Origin: Dyella solisilvae
Lineage (GTDB): Bacteria; Pseudomonadota; Gammaproteobacteria; Xanthomonadales; Rhodanobacteraceae
Direction: 5' to 3'
Assembly (NCBI RefSeq): GCF_003351225.1
Contig: NZ_QQSY01000003.1
Span: 421,158 to 485,157, forward strand
DNA length: 64,000 bases
Shown here: piece after piece, positions 18,129-26,509 of the stretch
Position numbering within the stretch: the stretch's first letter is position 1
How the letters are laid out: every line of letters begins with the position of its first letter
Position numbers and translations under genes: made by a program
The notes under the pieces: generated by a model
What the model was told of the DNA's origin: nothing
Seen by the model: only the letters and a program-made list of their open reading frames with translations
Databases searched by the model: none

Positions 18129-19052
18129 CTACCAAGTCGAATGCTCGGCGATATGCCGGCGCAGGTGCTCGATGAACACGCGTAGCTTGGGAGGCACCTG
18201 CAGCCGGCTGGGGTAGTAGAGGTAGAAACCGTCGAATGGCGGCAGCCAGTCGTCGAGCGCCGTCTGCAACTGGCCGGAGGCGACTGCGCTGCGCACCGCC
18301 GGCTCGACCATGTGGGTCAGACCCAGGCCTTCGATCGCGGCGCGGATCGCCAGCGCTGGTTCGTTGGTGGTCAGCGCGCCATCCACATCGACCACGAACC
18401 ACTGACCCTGGGACGCGCCGTGCGGATGGGCAAATTCCCAGCGATAGATCGCGCCGCTGCTGAAGCGGAACCGCACGCAGTCGTGGGTGGCGAGTTCGGC
18501 CGGGTGCTGCGGGCGCCCACGGCGCGCGAAATACGAGGGTGAGCCGACCACCACCGCGCGCTGCCGGCCGCCCAGCGGCGCGGCGACCACGTCGCGCGCC
18601 AGCCGTTCGCCCAACCGGATGCCGGCGTCGAAACCTTCGGCGATCAGATCGGTGAGGCGGTTCTCCACGTGGATGTCGACCTTGAGCTCCGGCCATGCGC
18701 GCATGAAGTCGGGCAGAGTGGGGATGATCAGGAGGTCCAGCACCATCTGCGGCACGGCGATGCGCAGCGTGCCGACCGGGCGATCGCCATGCTGGCGCAT
18801 CGCCTCAATGGCCGCGTCGATGTCGCTTAGGGCCGGTGAAATCCGCTCCAGGAAGGCGCGGCCGGCCTCGGTCAGCCCGACCTGGCGCGTGGTCCGGTGC
18901 AGCAGGCGCACGCCGAGGTGGGATTCCAGCTGGCGCAGGCTCTGGCTTAGCGCCGACGGAGTGACCTCCAGCTCCGCCGCGGCGCGGGTGAAGCTGCCAT
19001 GGCGCGCGATCAGCCGAAAGGCGCGGAGGGCGGAGGCGTCGTCGATGCGCAT
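18129..19052 (-). CDS. LysR-family transcriptional regulator
   Basis: This 307-residue regulator has an N-terminal winged helix (FRLIARHGSFTRAAAELEVTPSALSQSLRQLE) and a substrate-binding domain starting at PVGTLRIAVPQ. It is of the large family that often controls a divergent neighbour. Here 102 bp separate it from the aldo/keto reductase gene, making that gene the likely target. The inducer is unknown. Confidence 0.93.
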   Translation of the reverse strand: MRIDDASALRAFRLIARHGSFTRAAAELEVTPSALSQSLRQLESHLGVRLLHRTTRQVGLTEAGRAFLERISPALSDIDAAIEAMRQHGDRPVGTLRIAVPQMVLDLLIIPTLPDFMRAWPELKVDIHVENRLTDLIAEGFDAGIRLGERLARDVVAAPLGGRQRAVVVGSPSYFARRGRPQHPAELATHDCVRFRFSSGAIYRWEFAHPHGASQGQWFVVDVDGALTTNEPALAIRAAIEGLGLTHMVEPAVRSAVASGQLQTALDDWLPPFDGFYLYYPSRLQVPPKLRVFIEHLRRHIAEHSTW

Positions 19053-19154
19053 TGATTAGCTCCACTTAATAACGCATCCACAAGATGCGGATTTTTCAGC
19101 GCAATGGCAAGGCGCAGACTGTGCCCATTCCCCAGCCATGCACGGAGTGCCCCC

Positions 19155-20270
19155 ATGTCGCTCGACACCTACTACACCCTCGGACGCTCCGGTCTGCGCG
19201 TCAGCCGCCTGGCGCTGGGCGCCATGACCTTCGGCGACAACTGGGGCTGGGGCGCGGCCGAGGACACGGCCCGCGCCATGTTTGACCGTTACCTCGCGGC
19301 CGGCGGCAACTTCCTGGATACCGCCGACCTTTACACCGATGGCGCCAGCGAAGAGTTGCTGGGTCGCTTCATCGCCGAGGCTGGCGTGCGGGATCGCGTC
19401 GTGCTGGCGACCAAGTTCAGCTACAACGCGCAGCCGGGTAATCCGAACGCCGGCGGCAACGGCCGCAAGAACATCCTGCGCGCGGTGGAAGGCTCGCTGC
19501 GCCGCCTGGGCACCGACTACATCGACCTCTACCTGCTGCACACATGGGATCGGCTGACGCCCGCTGAGGAGGTGATGCGCACGCTCGACGACCTCGTGAG
19601 GGCGGGCAAGATCCGCTATGCCGGCCTGTCCGACGTGCCGGCCTGGTATGCGTCACGCGCCCAGACCTGGGCCGAGGCGCACGCGCTGACGCCTCTGGTC
19701 AGCCTTCAGCTGGAGTACTCGCTGATCGAGCGCCACATCGAGCAGGAGTTCGTGCCGATGGCGGGTGAGCTGGGCATGGGCATCACGGCGTGGAGCCCGC
19801 TGGGCATGGGCCTGCTGTCGGGCAAGTACAAGCCCAGCGAGGCCGGCGGCAGCGGCGAGGGGCGCCTGGCCAAGGTCGCCGGCATGCCGGGTTTCGACCG
19901 CTTCACCGAGCGCAACTGGGCGATCGTCGCCGCGCTGGAGGAAGTCGCCCGCGCGATCGGCAAGCCGATGGCGCAGGTGGCGCTGAATTGGGTGGCCACC
20001 CAGCCCGGCGTGGCCTCAGTGATCGTGGGCGCCACCAAGCTGGCGCAGCTCGACGACAACCTGGCGGCGCTGTCCTTCCAGATTCCGGCTGAACTGCGCG
20101 CGCGCCTGGATGCCGCCAGCGCGATCGAGGCGAGTTTCCCGTACTGGTTCTTTGGCGACGTGCAGCAGTCGCGCCTGCATGGTGGCGTGGCGGTGGGCAG
20201 CAAGCCCGCTGGCTATGCCCCGCCGGTATTCGTGGCTGCGCAGGCGTCGGGCGACTTCAAGACGGATTGA
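19155..20270 (+). CDS. Aldo/keto reductase
   Basis: This 371-residue NADPH-dependent aldo/keto reductase has a TIM-barrel layout. It has GAMTFGDNWGWG, the catalytic Asp/Tyr in FLDTADLYTDGASEE, Lys in LATKFSYN, and the cofactor-binding end VASVIVGATKLAQLDDN. The true start is ATG 19155 (GGAG upstream); the frame open from 19104 has no better start. The substrate is unknown. The divergent LysR gene is the likely regulator. Confidence 0.93.
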   Translation: MSLDTYYTLGRSGLRVSRLALGAMTFGDNWGWGAAEDTARAMFDRYLAAGGNFLDTADLYTDGASEELLGRFIAEAGVRDRVVLATKFSYNAQPGNPNAGGNGRKNILRAVEGSLRRLGTDYIDLYLLHTWDRLTPAEEVMRTLDDLVRAGKIRYAGLSDVPAWYASRAQTWAEAHALTPLVSLQLEYSLIERHIEQEFVPMAGELGMGITAWSPLGMGLLSGKYKPSEAGGSGEGRLAKVAGMPGFDRFTERNWAIVAALEEVARAIGKPMAQVALNWVATQPGVASVIVGATKLAQLDDNLAALSFQIPAELRARLDAASAIEASFPYWFFGDVQQSRLHGGVAVGSKPAGYAPPVFVAAQASGDFKTD

Positions 20271-20276
20271 ACGGGC

Positions 20277-20311
20277 AAAAAAAATCGGCGCCAGCATGCA
20301 GACTGGCGCCG
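20277..20311 (-). terminator. Terminator for the CpxP-like gene (minus strand)
   Basis: A 9-bp stem CGGCGCCAG/CTGGCGCCG with an 8-nt loop is followed on the minus strand by eight T residues (the A-run at 20277-20284 on the plus strand). It lies after the 3' end of the gene at 20371-20859. Confidence 0.8.
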
Positions 20312-20326
20312 AGGTTTCGAGGAGAG

Positions 20327-20345
20327 GGGCGCCTTCAAGGCGCCC
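20327..20345 (+). terminator. GC hairpin between convergent genes
   Basis: The stem GGGCGCC/GGCGCCC with loop TTCAA is followed on the plus strand by the weak T-rich run TCGTTTGTT. It could stop transcription from the aldo/keto reductase gene. Confidence 0.4.
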
Positions 20346-20370
20346 TCGTTTGTTATGACACGTCGTTCAA

Positions 20371-20859
20371 TTACTGGGCCGTGCTGCCCGAAACCGGATG
20401 CTGTGCCTTGAACTGCTGCCACTGCTGGCGGCGGGCCTGGTTCTCGGCCTTGATCTGGGCCAGCGTCGACTGCTGGGCCGGCGTCAGCAAGGAGTAGATC
20501 TGGGCGCGAATGGCGGCGCGCTGCTGCACGCGAGCCTGCGCGGCGGCGCCTTCCGCCTGGGCGAGGCTGGCCGCGGCGGCCTGGTAACCGGCCGAGTTCG
20601 GGGTCATCGCGGCGAACGCTTCGCGCTGCTGGCGCAGGGCTTCGCGCTGCGGCTTGTTGGCGGTGCGGGCGTTCTGGATGATCTGCTTGATGTTGGCCTT
20701 CTGGGCATCGGTCAGGTTGAGCTTGCTGGCCGCCTCGAAGAGGGCGCCATGGCCGTGGCCATGGCCGTGCCAGCCGCCGTCCTGAGCGACGGCCATCGCG
20801 ACGGGAGCGAGAGCCATGGCGGACGCCAGGGCCAGGGCGAGGGTAACGTTCTTGCGCAT
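20371..20859 (-). CDS. CpxP/Spy-like periplasmic LTxxQ protein
   Basis: This 162-residue precursor has a clear signal peptide (MRKNVTLALALASAMALAPVAMA), a His/Gly-rich stretch (HGHGHGHG) and an all-helical body. Two LTxxQ-type motifs (LNLTDAQKANIKQI, LLTPAQQSTLAQI) mark the Spy/CpxP family of periplasmic chaperones and metal sensors. The start is ATG 20859. It is divergent from cpxR-cpxA with a perfect CpxR box between them, the same arrangement as cpxP-cpxRA in enterobacteria, so it is likely the feedback partner of the kinase. The His stretch suggests metal binding. Confidence 0.85.
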   Translation of the reverse strand: MRKNVTLALALASAMALAPVAMAVAQDGGWHGHGHGHGALFEAASKLNLTDAQKANIKQIIQNARTANKPQREALRQQREAFAAMTPNSAGYQAAAASLAQAEGAAAQARVQQRAAIRAQIYSLLTPAQQSTLAQIKAENQARRQQWQQFKAQHPVSGSTAQ

Positions 20860-20948
20860 GGGGGAGATCCTATTGTCGTTGGAATGGACAACTGCAGTGG
20901 TCACGGTCTATTTGACGACATCCCCATGTGTATGTTCTTTGCCAAAAG

Positions 20949-20963
20949 GTAAAGAAGGGTAAA
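20949..20963 (+). promoter_or_regulatory. CpxR box GTAAA-N5-GTAAA
   Basis: Two direct GTAAA repeats spaced by five bases (GTAAAGAAGGGTAAA) match the E. coli CpxR consensus exactly. The site is 57 bp upstream of cpxR and about 90 bp upstream of the divergent cpxP-like gene, positioned to control both. Confidence 0.8.
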
Positions 20964-21020
20964 GCCGTTGGAGTTCACCGGGCGGCGCGGCTTGAATTCC
21001 CCCGGGAGTTACTGAAAACC

Positions 21021-21707
21021 ATGCCAAGAATCCTCATCGTCGACGACGACCGCGCTCTGGCCGCCCTGCTGGCCGAATACCTGCAACGCGAAGGCTTCGC
21101 GGTCGATGTCGCCCATGACAGCGACACCGGGCTGGCCCACCTGCACAATCCTGCGATGCGGCCAGACCTGCTGATCCTCGACGTGATGATGCCCGGGCGC
21201 GACGGCCTGGACACGCTGCGCGAGCTGCGGCTCAAGCACCGTCTGCCGGTGATCATGCTGTCGGCCAAGGGTGAACCGGTGGACCGCGTGATCGGTCTGG
21301 AGCTGGGCGCCGACGACTACCTCACCAAGCCGTGTCTGCCTCGCGAGCTGCTGGCGCGCGTGCGTGCGCAATTGCGGCGGTCCACGCCGGTAGCGGCCGG
21401 GGCGATGCAAGTGGGCAACCTGCGGCTGGAGCCGGGGGAGCGTCGCGCCTACGTGGATGAGCAGGAGCTGAGCCTGACCGGCGCCGAATTCCAGCTGCTG
21501 CTCGCACTGGCCCAGCGCACCGGCGAGCTGGTGGACAAGGCCACGCTGACGCGCATGGCGTTGGGTCGTGAGCTGGAGCGCTTCGACCGCAGCATCGACG
21601 TGCACGTAAGCCGCCTGCGCCACAAGCTGGCCGATGCATCGGGCCAGTCGCCGCGCATCGAATCGGTACGCGGCGCGGGCTACAGCCTGGTGGCGGGCAG
21701 CGCATGA
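21021..21707 (+). CDS. cpxR: CpxR-like envelope-stress response regulator
   Basis: This 228-residue OmpR-family regulator has an acidic pocket (VDDDRALAALL), phospho-acceptor Asp54 (LILDVMMPGRDGLDTL), conserved Lys in GADDYLTKPCLPREL, and a winged helix with LTGAEFQLLLALAQ. It also has LGRELERFDRSIDVHVSRLRHKL, strikingly like E. coli CpxR's LGKRLTPFDRAIDMH. The start is ATG 21021. Its stop overlaps the kinase start (ATGA). The CpxR box upstream indicates autoregulation. Confidence 0.88.
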   Translation: MPRILIVDDDRALAALLAEYLQREGFAVDVAHDSDTGLAHLHNPAMRPDLLILDVMMPGRDGLDTLRELRLKHRLPVIMLSAKGEPVDRVIGLELGADDYLTKPCLPRELLARVRAQLRRSTPVAAGAMQVGNLRLEPGERRAYVDEQELSLTGAEFQLLLALAQRTGELVDKATLTRMALGRELERFDRSIDVHVSRLRHKLADASGQSPRIESVRGAGYSLVAGSA

Positions 21708-23071
21708 GTCCGTTCAAGAGTTCGCTGTACTGGCGCCTCCTGCTCAGCTTCTGCGCGGCCAACCTGCTGGCTCTGATGCTCGGCGGCTTCCTGACGCAAA
21801 GCTTCATCGAATTCAGCACGGCGGTGGAAATCAATTGGTCCGTGCTGGCGCAGGGGGCGGACAAGGCTTACGAGGGCGGCGGATCCACTGCGCTGGCGGA
21901 TTGGTCGGCCCAACAGCGGCGCGAAGGCATCGAGGCCACCCTGTTCGAGAATGGCCAGGAACTGGCGCCGATCCGCATGCCGAGCGTGATGCGCGAATCC
22001 TTGCCGACCTGGCTGGGCGAGCAGCGCGACCTGGTGCTGCAGCCCTGGCCGAACCTTTACGTCGCCGTGCAGCAGGTGCATGGCGCGGACGGCAAGACGC
22101 GCCAGTTGGTGGCGCTGAGTCGCACGCATTCGAGACTGCGTCCACGGACGCGGCAGAGCATTTTCCTGGCCATCCAGGGCGTGCTGTCGCTGCTGTTCAT
22201 TGGCCTGGTGGGCTGGTGGGTGGCGCGGCGCGTGGCCAAGCCGGTGGAAGCGATCCGCCGGGCGACGCGGCGCATGGCCTCGGGCGAATTGTCCGCGCGC
22301 GTTGAAGGGCAGGGCCGGGACGCCCAGGACGAGCTGGCCCACCTCGCGCGCGATTTCGATGCGATGGCCGAGCGCATCGAGGCGCTGGTCGCGCATGACC
22401 GCAGCGTGCTGCAGGACCTGTCGCACGAACTGCGTTCGCCGTTGGCGCGCCTGCACCTGATCCTCGACCTGGCGCGACGCAGCCGCGACCGCGAAGAAGC
22501 AGCGCGCTATTTCGAGCAGGCCGAGCAGGAGATCAGTCGAATGGACGGCCTGACCGGCGAGATGCTGGCGCTGTCGCGCCTGGAGGGTGGCATCCCCGGC
22601 GAGAGCCGCGGCCCGGTCGATGTGTCCGCACTGCTGCGCGAATGCGTGCGGCGCGCCGGCGTGGAGGCGACGGCGCGCGGCATCACGCTTGCCGCCGACG
22701 CGCCGGCGCCAGCCGTCGTCTCTGGCAGCGAGCTGCTGCTGGAGCGTGCGTTGGACAACCTGATTGCGAACGCGATCAAGTTCAGCCCGGAGGGCGGTCG
22801 TGTGGAGCTCAGCGCGCGGTCCGGCGCAACCGAGGTCGATCTGGCCATTCGCGACCACGGCCCCGGCGTGCCTGCTGGCGAGCTGGACTCGCTGTTCCGT
22901 CCGCTGTTCCGCGGCAGCAATGCCGCACGCGCGGGCGGCCATGGACTGGGGCTGGCCATCGTGCAGCGGGTGGTGCAGGCCCATGGCGGTGAAGTGCGCG
23001 CCAGCAATGCCGAGGGTGGTGGCTTGGTGGTGCAGCTGGCTTTGCCGCTTGCTTCCGCAGTGTCGGCGTAA
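21704..23071 (+). CDS. cpxA: CpxA-like sensor histidine kinase
   Basis: This 455-residue membrane kinase has helix 1 at about residues 9-30, a periplasmic domain to about 155, helix 2 at about 158-178, then HAMP. HisKA has QDLSHELRSPLARL (His241; E. coli CpxA uses His248). The ATPase domain has NLIANAIKFS, DHGPGVP and GGHGLGLAIVQRVVQAHGG. It is translationally coupled to cpxR. The nearby LTxxQ protein is a likely periplasmic inhibitor. The signal is envelope stress by analogy. Confidence 0.87.
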   Translation: MSPFKSSLYWRLLLSFCAANLLALMLGGFLTQSFIEFSTAVEINWSVLAQGADKAYEGGGSTALADWSAQQRREGIEATLFENGQELAPIRMPSVMRESLPTWLGEQRDLVLQPWPNLYVAVQQVHGADGKTRQLVALSRTHSRLRPRTRQSIFLAIQGVLSLLFIGLVGWWVARRVAKPVEAIRRATRRMASGELSARVEGQGRDAQDELAHLARDFDAMAERIEALVAHDRSVLQDLSHELRSPLARLHLILDLARRSRDREEAARYFEQAEQEISRMDGLTGEMLALSRLEGGIPGESRGPVDVSALLRECVRRAGVEATARGITLAADAPAPAVVSGSELLLERALDNLIANAIKFSPEGGRVELSARSGATEVDLAIRDHGPGVPAGELDSLFRPLFRGSNAARAGGHGLGLAIVQRVVQAHGGEVRASNAEGGGLVVQLALPLASAVSA

Positions 23072-23140
23072 GAGCCGAATCATGCAGGTGGGTCGGGAGT
23101 GGCGCAGCGGTCCACTTCCGACGCGGTCCGCTTCAAGCTC

Positions 23141-23252
23141 GTCATTCCTGCGCAGGCAGGAATCCAGTGACTTTTATGCAGTGAGGAGCAAAGTCACTGG
23201 GTGACCAGCTTCGCTGTTGTAAAGCGCCTCCCGCTTTCGCGGGAATGACGAC
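23141..23252. repeat. Complete ATTCC/GGAATGACGAC intergenic repeat
   Basis: This element of about 112 bp is bounded by GTCATTCCTGCGC and CGCGGGAATGACGAC. Internally it has GGAATCCAGTGACTTT, AGCAAAGTCACTGG and GTGACCAGCTTCGCTGTT. It closely resembles 55390-55500, and half copies lie at 83-121 and 9277-9321. It is non-coding and can fold into paired arms. The rest of 23072-23358 shows nothing else. Confidence 0.75.
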
Positions 23253-23358
23253 CAGGGCATCCGGTCTTCTCGTGTGTCTGGAAGATTGTGGCGGTTTCCC
23301 CGGCTACGAAAACACAGACGCATTTGCGACACTCGCCTCTTTGGGCAACGGGATGCCA

Positions 23359-24345
23359 ATGCGTTCCAACGCGATCGCCGCGGTAGGCTTGGCGCTGTGC
23401 GCAGCGCTGTTCTTCACCATGACCTACGTGCTGAACCGCAGCCTGGTGGCCGGTGGCGGCCACTGGGCGTGGGCGGTGATCCTGCGTTACCTGATCACCC
23501 TGCCGTTGCTCGCCATCGCGCTTCCCTGGCAGGGCGGCCTCGGCGAGCTGCCCACGGAACTGCGCAACCACCCGCGCGTGTGGCTCAAGTGGAGCGCGGT
23601 GGGCTTCGTCTTGTTCGGCCTGCCGCTGACCTGGGCCGCCAACAGTGGCCCCTCCTGGCTGGTGGCGGGAAGCTTCCAGACCACCGTGCTGGCGGGTCCT
23701 TTGCTGTCTCCCTTCATCTATCGCGACGATCGTCGCCGCCTGCCATGGCGCAGCGTGGTGATCGGCATGCTGATCGTGGCCGGCGTATTCGCGCTGCAAT
23801 GGGGGCATGCGCAGGGACGCCTGCGCACCAGCGACTGGCTGGCGATGGCGGCGGTGGTTTTCTCCGCCTTCGCCTATCCGCTCGGCAACCGCATGCTTCT
23901 GCTGCATCTGGAAGGGAGTGGCACGCGCATCGGCGCCACCCAGCGCGTGTTCGGCATGACCTTGTGCAGCTGGCCATTGTGGCTGCTGCTGGCCGCGATC
24001 ACCTGGACCATCGTCGGTCCGCCGGGCTGGCGTGAAATCCTGCTCGCGGGCGGCGTCGCGTTGTCGTCGGGTGTGATCGCCACCGTGCTGTTCTTCCGCG
24101 CCACCGACATGGTGCGCAGCGAACCAACCGCACTTGCCGCAGTGGAGGCGATGCAGGCGGCGGAGCTGTTGTTCGCCACCGTGATCGGCGCGAGCTTCCT
24201 CGGCGAGGCCTGGCCCAGCGGCTACTCCGCCATCGGCGCCGGGATGATCGTGGTCGGCATCGCGCTGTTCGGGTGGATCAGTGGGCGGTCCGCGGCAGGG
24301 CATGTCGAGGAGTTGCGCACCTTGCGCACGGATCGGGGAGCCTGA
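23359..24345 (+). CDS. Drug/metabolite-transporter superfamily protein (EmrE-like multidrug efflux family)
   Basis: This protein of about 328 residues has ten hydrophobic segments, the 5+5 layout of DMT transporters. It begins with a helix containing FFTMTYVLNRSLV, and the second half has FSAFAYPLGNRMLLLH and EPTALAAVEAMQAAELLFATVIGASFLGE. It resembles the PF13536 multidrug-resistance efflux group rather than classic EamA pairs. The start is ATG 23359 (GGGA upstream); ATG 23353 is also possible. The substrate is unknown. It stands alone after the repeat. Confidence 0.8.
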   Translation: MRSNAIAAVGLALCAALFFTMTYVLNRSLVAGGGHWAWAVILRYLITLPLLAIALPWQGGLGELPTELRNHPRVWLKWSAVGFVLFGLPLTWAANSGPSWLVAGSFQTTVLAGPLLSPFIYRDDRRRLPWRSVVIGMLIVAGVFALQWGHAQGRLRTSDWLAMAAVVFSAFAYPLGNRMLLLHLEGSGTRIGATQRVFGMTLCSWPLWLLLAAITWTIVGPPGWREILLAGGVALSSGVIATVLFFRATDMVRSEPTALAAVEAMQAAELLFATVIGASFLGEAWPSGYSAIGAGMIVVGIALFGWISGRSAAGHVEELRTLRTDRGA

Positions 24346-24588
24346 TGGCCATCACCAGGTGACCTGCGCCGCTGCCGGGTCCATCTGGAACTTCCCAGTT
24401 GCCGGAAACCGGGTTACACACCGGCGCTGTGACCCGAAAGCTGAGTCACGGATGGAAGATGGACGCTGGACAGGGATGGTGGCGAGGCGCAGTCGGTGGA
24501 AGGTTTCCAGGCGGCGATGTTCAAACCCGGTAAGGCCATTTCGGTGGAGCTGGGCAATGGGCTGGTTGATGGTGGTGGAGTGACGAGT

Positions 24589-25587
24589 ATGAGAGAGGCT
24601 TTGGTGTTGTGCCTGCTGGCGCTGTCGACGCTTCTGAGCGCGGGCGCGTCGGCCACACCGCAGGCGGATGTCGCTGGCGAACACGCCATCGCTATCTCGC
24701 ATCTGGCTCTGGACGCCAAGGCGTTCGCCCCGGAGCAGATCAAGCTGACGATCTATCTGCCGCCTGGGTATGCGGAGGAGGCGGCGCATGGCCGGCGCTA
24801 TCCCGTGTTGTATGCGAATGACGGCCAGGACATGGAAGCGGTGGGGCTGACGCAGACGCTTTCCTCGCTGTACGCGAAGCAGGCGATCGAGCCGGTGATC
24901 GTGGTAGCGATCGACATGCTTGCCGATCGCGCCTCCGGCTACGGCCTGTCCGACCGCGCGCGCCGACGCAGCGTGGTGGGCGGATCGCGGATTGGTCTGA
25001 TCGGCAGCCGCGCCTACGAGTATTCCGAATGGGTGGCGACGCAACTCGTGCCCTATGTCGATGCCCATTACCGCACGCAGGCTACGCCGCGCGGACGTAC
25101 CGCACTGGGCTGGTCGCTGGGCGGACTCAATGCGTTCAACCTGGGCTGGCAGTATCCGGAGGTGTTTGGCCAGGTTGCCGCGTTTTCGCCGTCATTCTGG
25201 CTGGCGGCGGACCGCAGCAGCGCGGAGGCGGTGGAAGACACGCGGCTGGCGCAGGCCATGCTTGCCCACTCGACGCCGCGACAGGGATTGCGCTTCTGGT
25301 TCGCCATTGGCGCACGCGAGGAAACCAACGACCGCAATGGCAACGGCATCATCGACGCGGTGGAGGATCTCGAGGATCTGGTCCAGGGCTTCCGCGCGCC
25401 GGATGGCACGCAACGGCCCGGCCTGCGCGACCTTGGCTATCGCGTGGACATGGACTACGCCGCGCATCCCTCGTGCAGCGACGACGTCGCGTTTTACCTG
25501 TTGCCCGATGGCGAGCACAACCAGGCAACGTGGAAGCGCGTGCTTCCCGTGTTCCTGGGCTGGGCCTACGGCGCCGACGGCCGCTAG
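24589..25587 (+). CDS. Secreted alpha/beta-hydrolase esterase with an EF-hand loop
   Basis: This 332-residue precursor has a signal peptide (residues 1-22) and a putative-esterase (PF00756-like) domain. The nucleophile Ser is in LGWSLGGLNAF and the likely catalytic His in LPDGEHNQATW. An insertion carries DRNGNGIIDAVE, a perfect 12-residue EF-hand calcium loop (D1, N3, N5, G6, I8, E12). GGAG precedes ATG 24589. Its stop overlaps the stop of the convergent peptidase gene by 4 nt. The substrate is unknown; relatives include siderophore and acyl esterases. The upstream gap 24346-24588 shows nothing recognisable. Confidence 0.82.
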   Translation: MREALVLCLLALSTLLSAGASATPQADVAGEHAIAISHLALDAKAFAPEQIKLTIYLPPGYAEEAAHGRRYPVLYANDGQDMEAVGLTQTLSSLYAKQAIEPVIVVAIDMLADRASGYGLSDRARRRSVVGGSRIGLIGSRAYEYSEWVATQLVPYVDAHYRTQATPRGRTALGWSLGGLNAFNLGWQYPEVFGQVAAFSPSFWLAADRSSAEAVEDTRLAQAMLAHSTPRQGLRFWFAIGAREETNDRNGNGIIDAVEDLEDLVQGFRAPDGTQRPGLRDLGYRVDMDYAAHPSCSDDVAFYLLPDGEHNQATWKRVLPVFLGWAYGADGR

Positions 25588-26495
25588 GCCGTCGCCATGC
25601 TGAGCCTGCCGATTTTCAACAGGCCCGGACTGAATTCGAGATCAGCGGGCAGCACCGTCTTCGGGTTGGGCGTGGGTTCGGGCAAGGACATGGCCATGCT
25701 GGCCTGCAGTGGCATGTGGCCGGACTCGTCCAGGCCCAGTCGTGCGCGCGCCTGCTGCAAGCGGATGCCCAGGTCGTCGTGGTCGGGGGCATCGGCGCTG
25801 GCGGCGAGGGTGACTTCATGCATGCCGTGCATGGGCGCCGCGAGCAGGGCGATCTCGGTGGCGACGCTGGGCTTGCGGCCGGCGCGGCGCAGGTCATCCA
25901 GGCACTCGTGCGCCAGCGCAAGCAGATCGATGTCCGGCAGCGGCGTGTGCTGGCGCGAGCGCGTCACGATGGGCAGGCGCAAGGCGTGCGGCGGTTCGGT
26001 CACCGCCTCGTCGAACCCGCGGTAGACCAGTTCGCTGCAGACCACCTGGTTCGGATCGTTGTCGATCACCAGGTCCAGCGCCATGCGCAGCACGCGCCTG
26101 AGGTCGCGGCTGCCGGGAATCTTGTTGCGCACGGCGCACACCAGTCCGAGCGTGAAAAGCGACGTCATCGGGTAGGGGCGGCCGACGTAGGGCATCAGCG
26201 CATTGCGCAGCAGCGCGACTCTTGCATCACGGTCATGCCCTTCCAGGCAGCTGGGCCGGAACACGTCGATGTAGTGGAAGTTCGCGACCATGCCGGGGCG
26301 ATCAGCCAGCGCGGCGAGCCTTACGCCGCTGGCGGCCGCCTCGATCAGTTGTTCGCCGTCCATCACCACGGCGGTGTGGCTGTAAGCGCTGTCGCCCACC
26401 CAGGCGATCAGGCGGGACAGTTCACCGCATCCCATGTGCAGCAGGACGTCGCCTGCCTCCAGGTCCTGCCAACGTAACGCGCGAAATGTATCCAC
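25584..26495 (-). CDS. YiiX/YebB-like permuted papain-fold cysteine hydrolase (peptidase C92 type)
   Basis: This 303-residue protein has the circularly permuted NlpC/P60 arrangement: GDVLLHMGCGELSRLI at the N-terminus, catalytic His in YSHTAVVMDGEQLIEA, and catalytic Cys in NQVVCSELVYRGFD. Such enzymes act on lipids, peptides or cell-wall amides. No signal peptide is seen. It starts 14 bp after the diguanylate cyclase stop, so the two are probably co-transcribed. Confidence 0.75.
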   Translation of the reverse strand: MDTFRALRWQDLEAGDVLLHMGCGELSRLIAWVGDSAYSHTAVVMDGEQLIEAAASGVRLAALADRPGMVANFHYIDVFRPSCLEGHDRDARVALLRNALMPYVGRPYPMTSLFTLGLVCAVRNKIPGSRDLRRVLRMALDLVIDNDPNQVVCSELVYRGFDEAVTEPPHALRLPIVTRSRQHTPLPDIDLLALAHECLDDLRRAGRKPSVATEIALLAAPMHGMHEVTLAASADAPDHDDLGIRLQQARARLGLDESGHMPLQASMAMSLPEPTPNPKTVLPADLEFSPGLLKIGRLSMATA

Positions 26496-26509
26496 GAAGG
26501 TCCTTGTGG

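Noticed and set aside
20912-20936. TTGACG...TATGTT as a promoter for cpxR
   Set aside because: The spacer is only 13 bp, too short for a sigma70 promoter.
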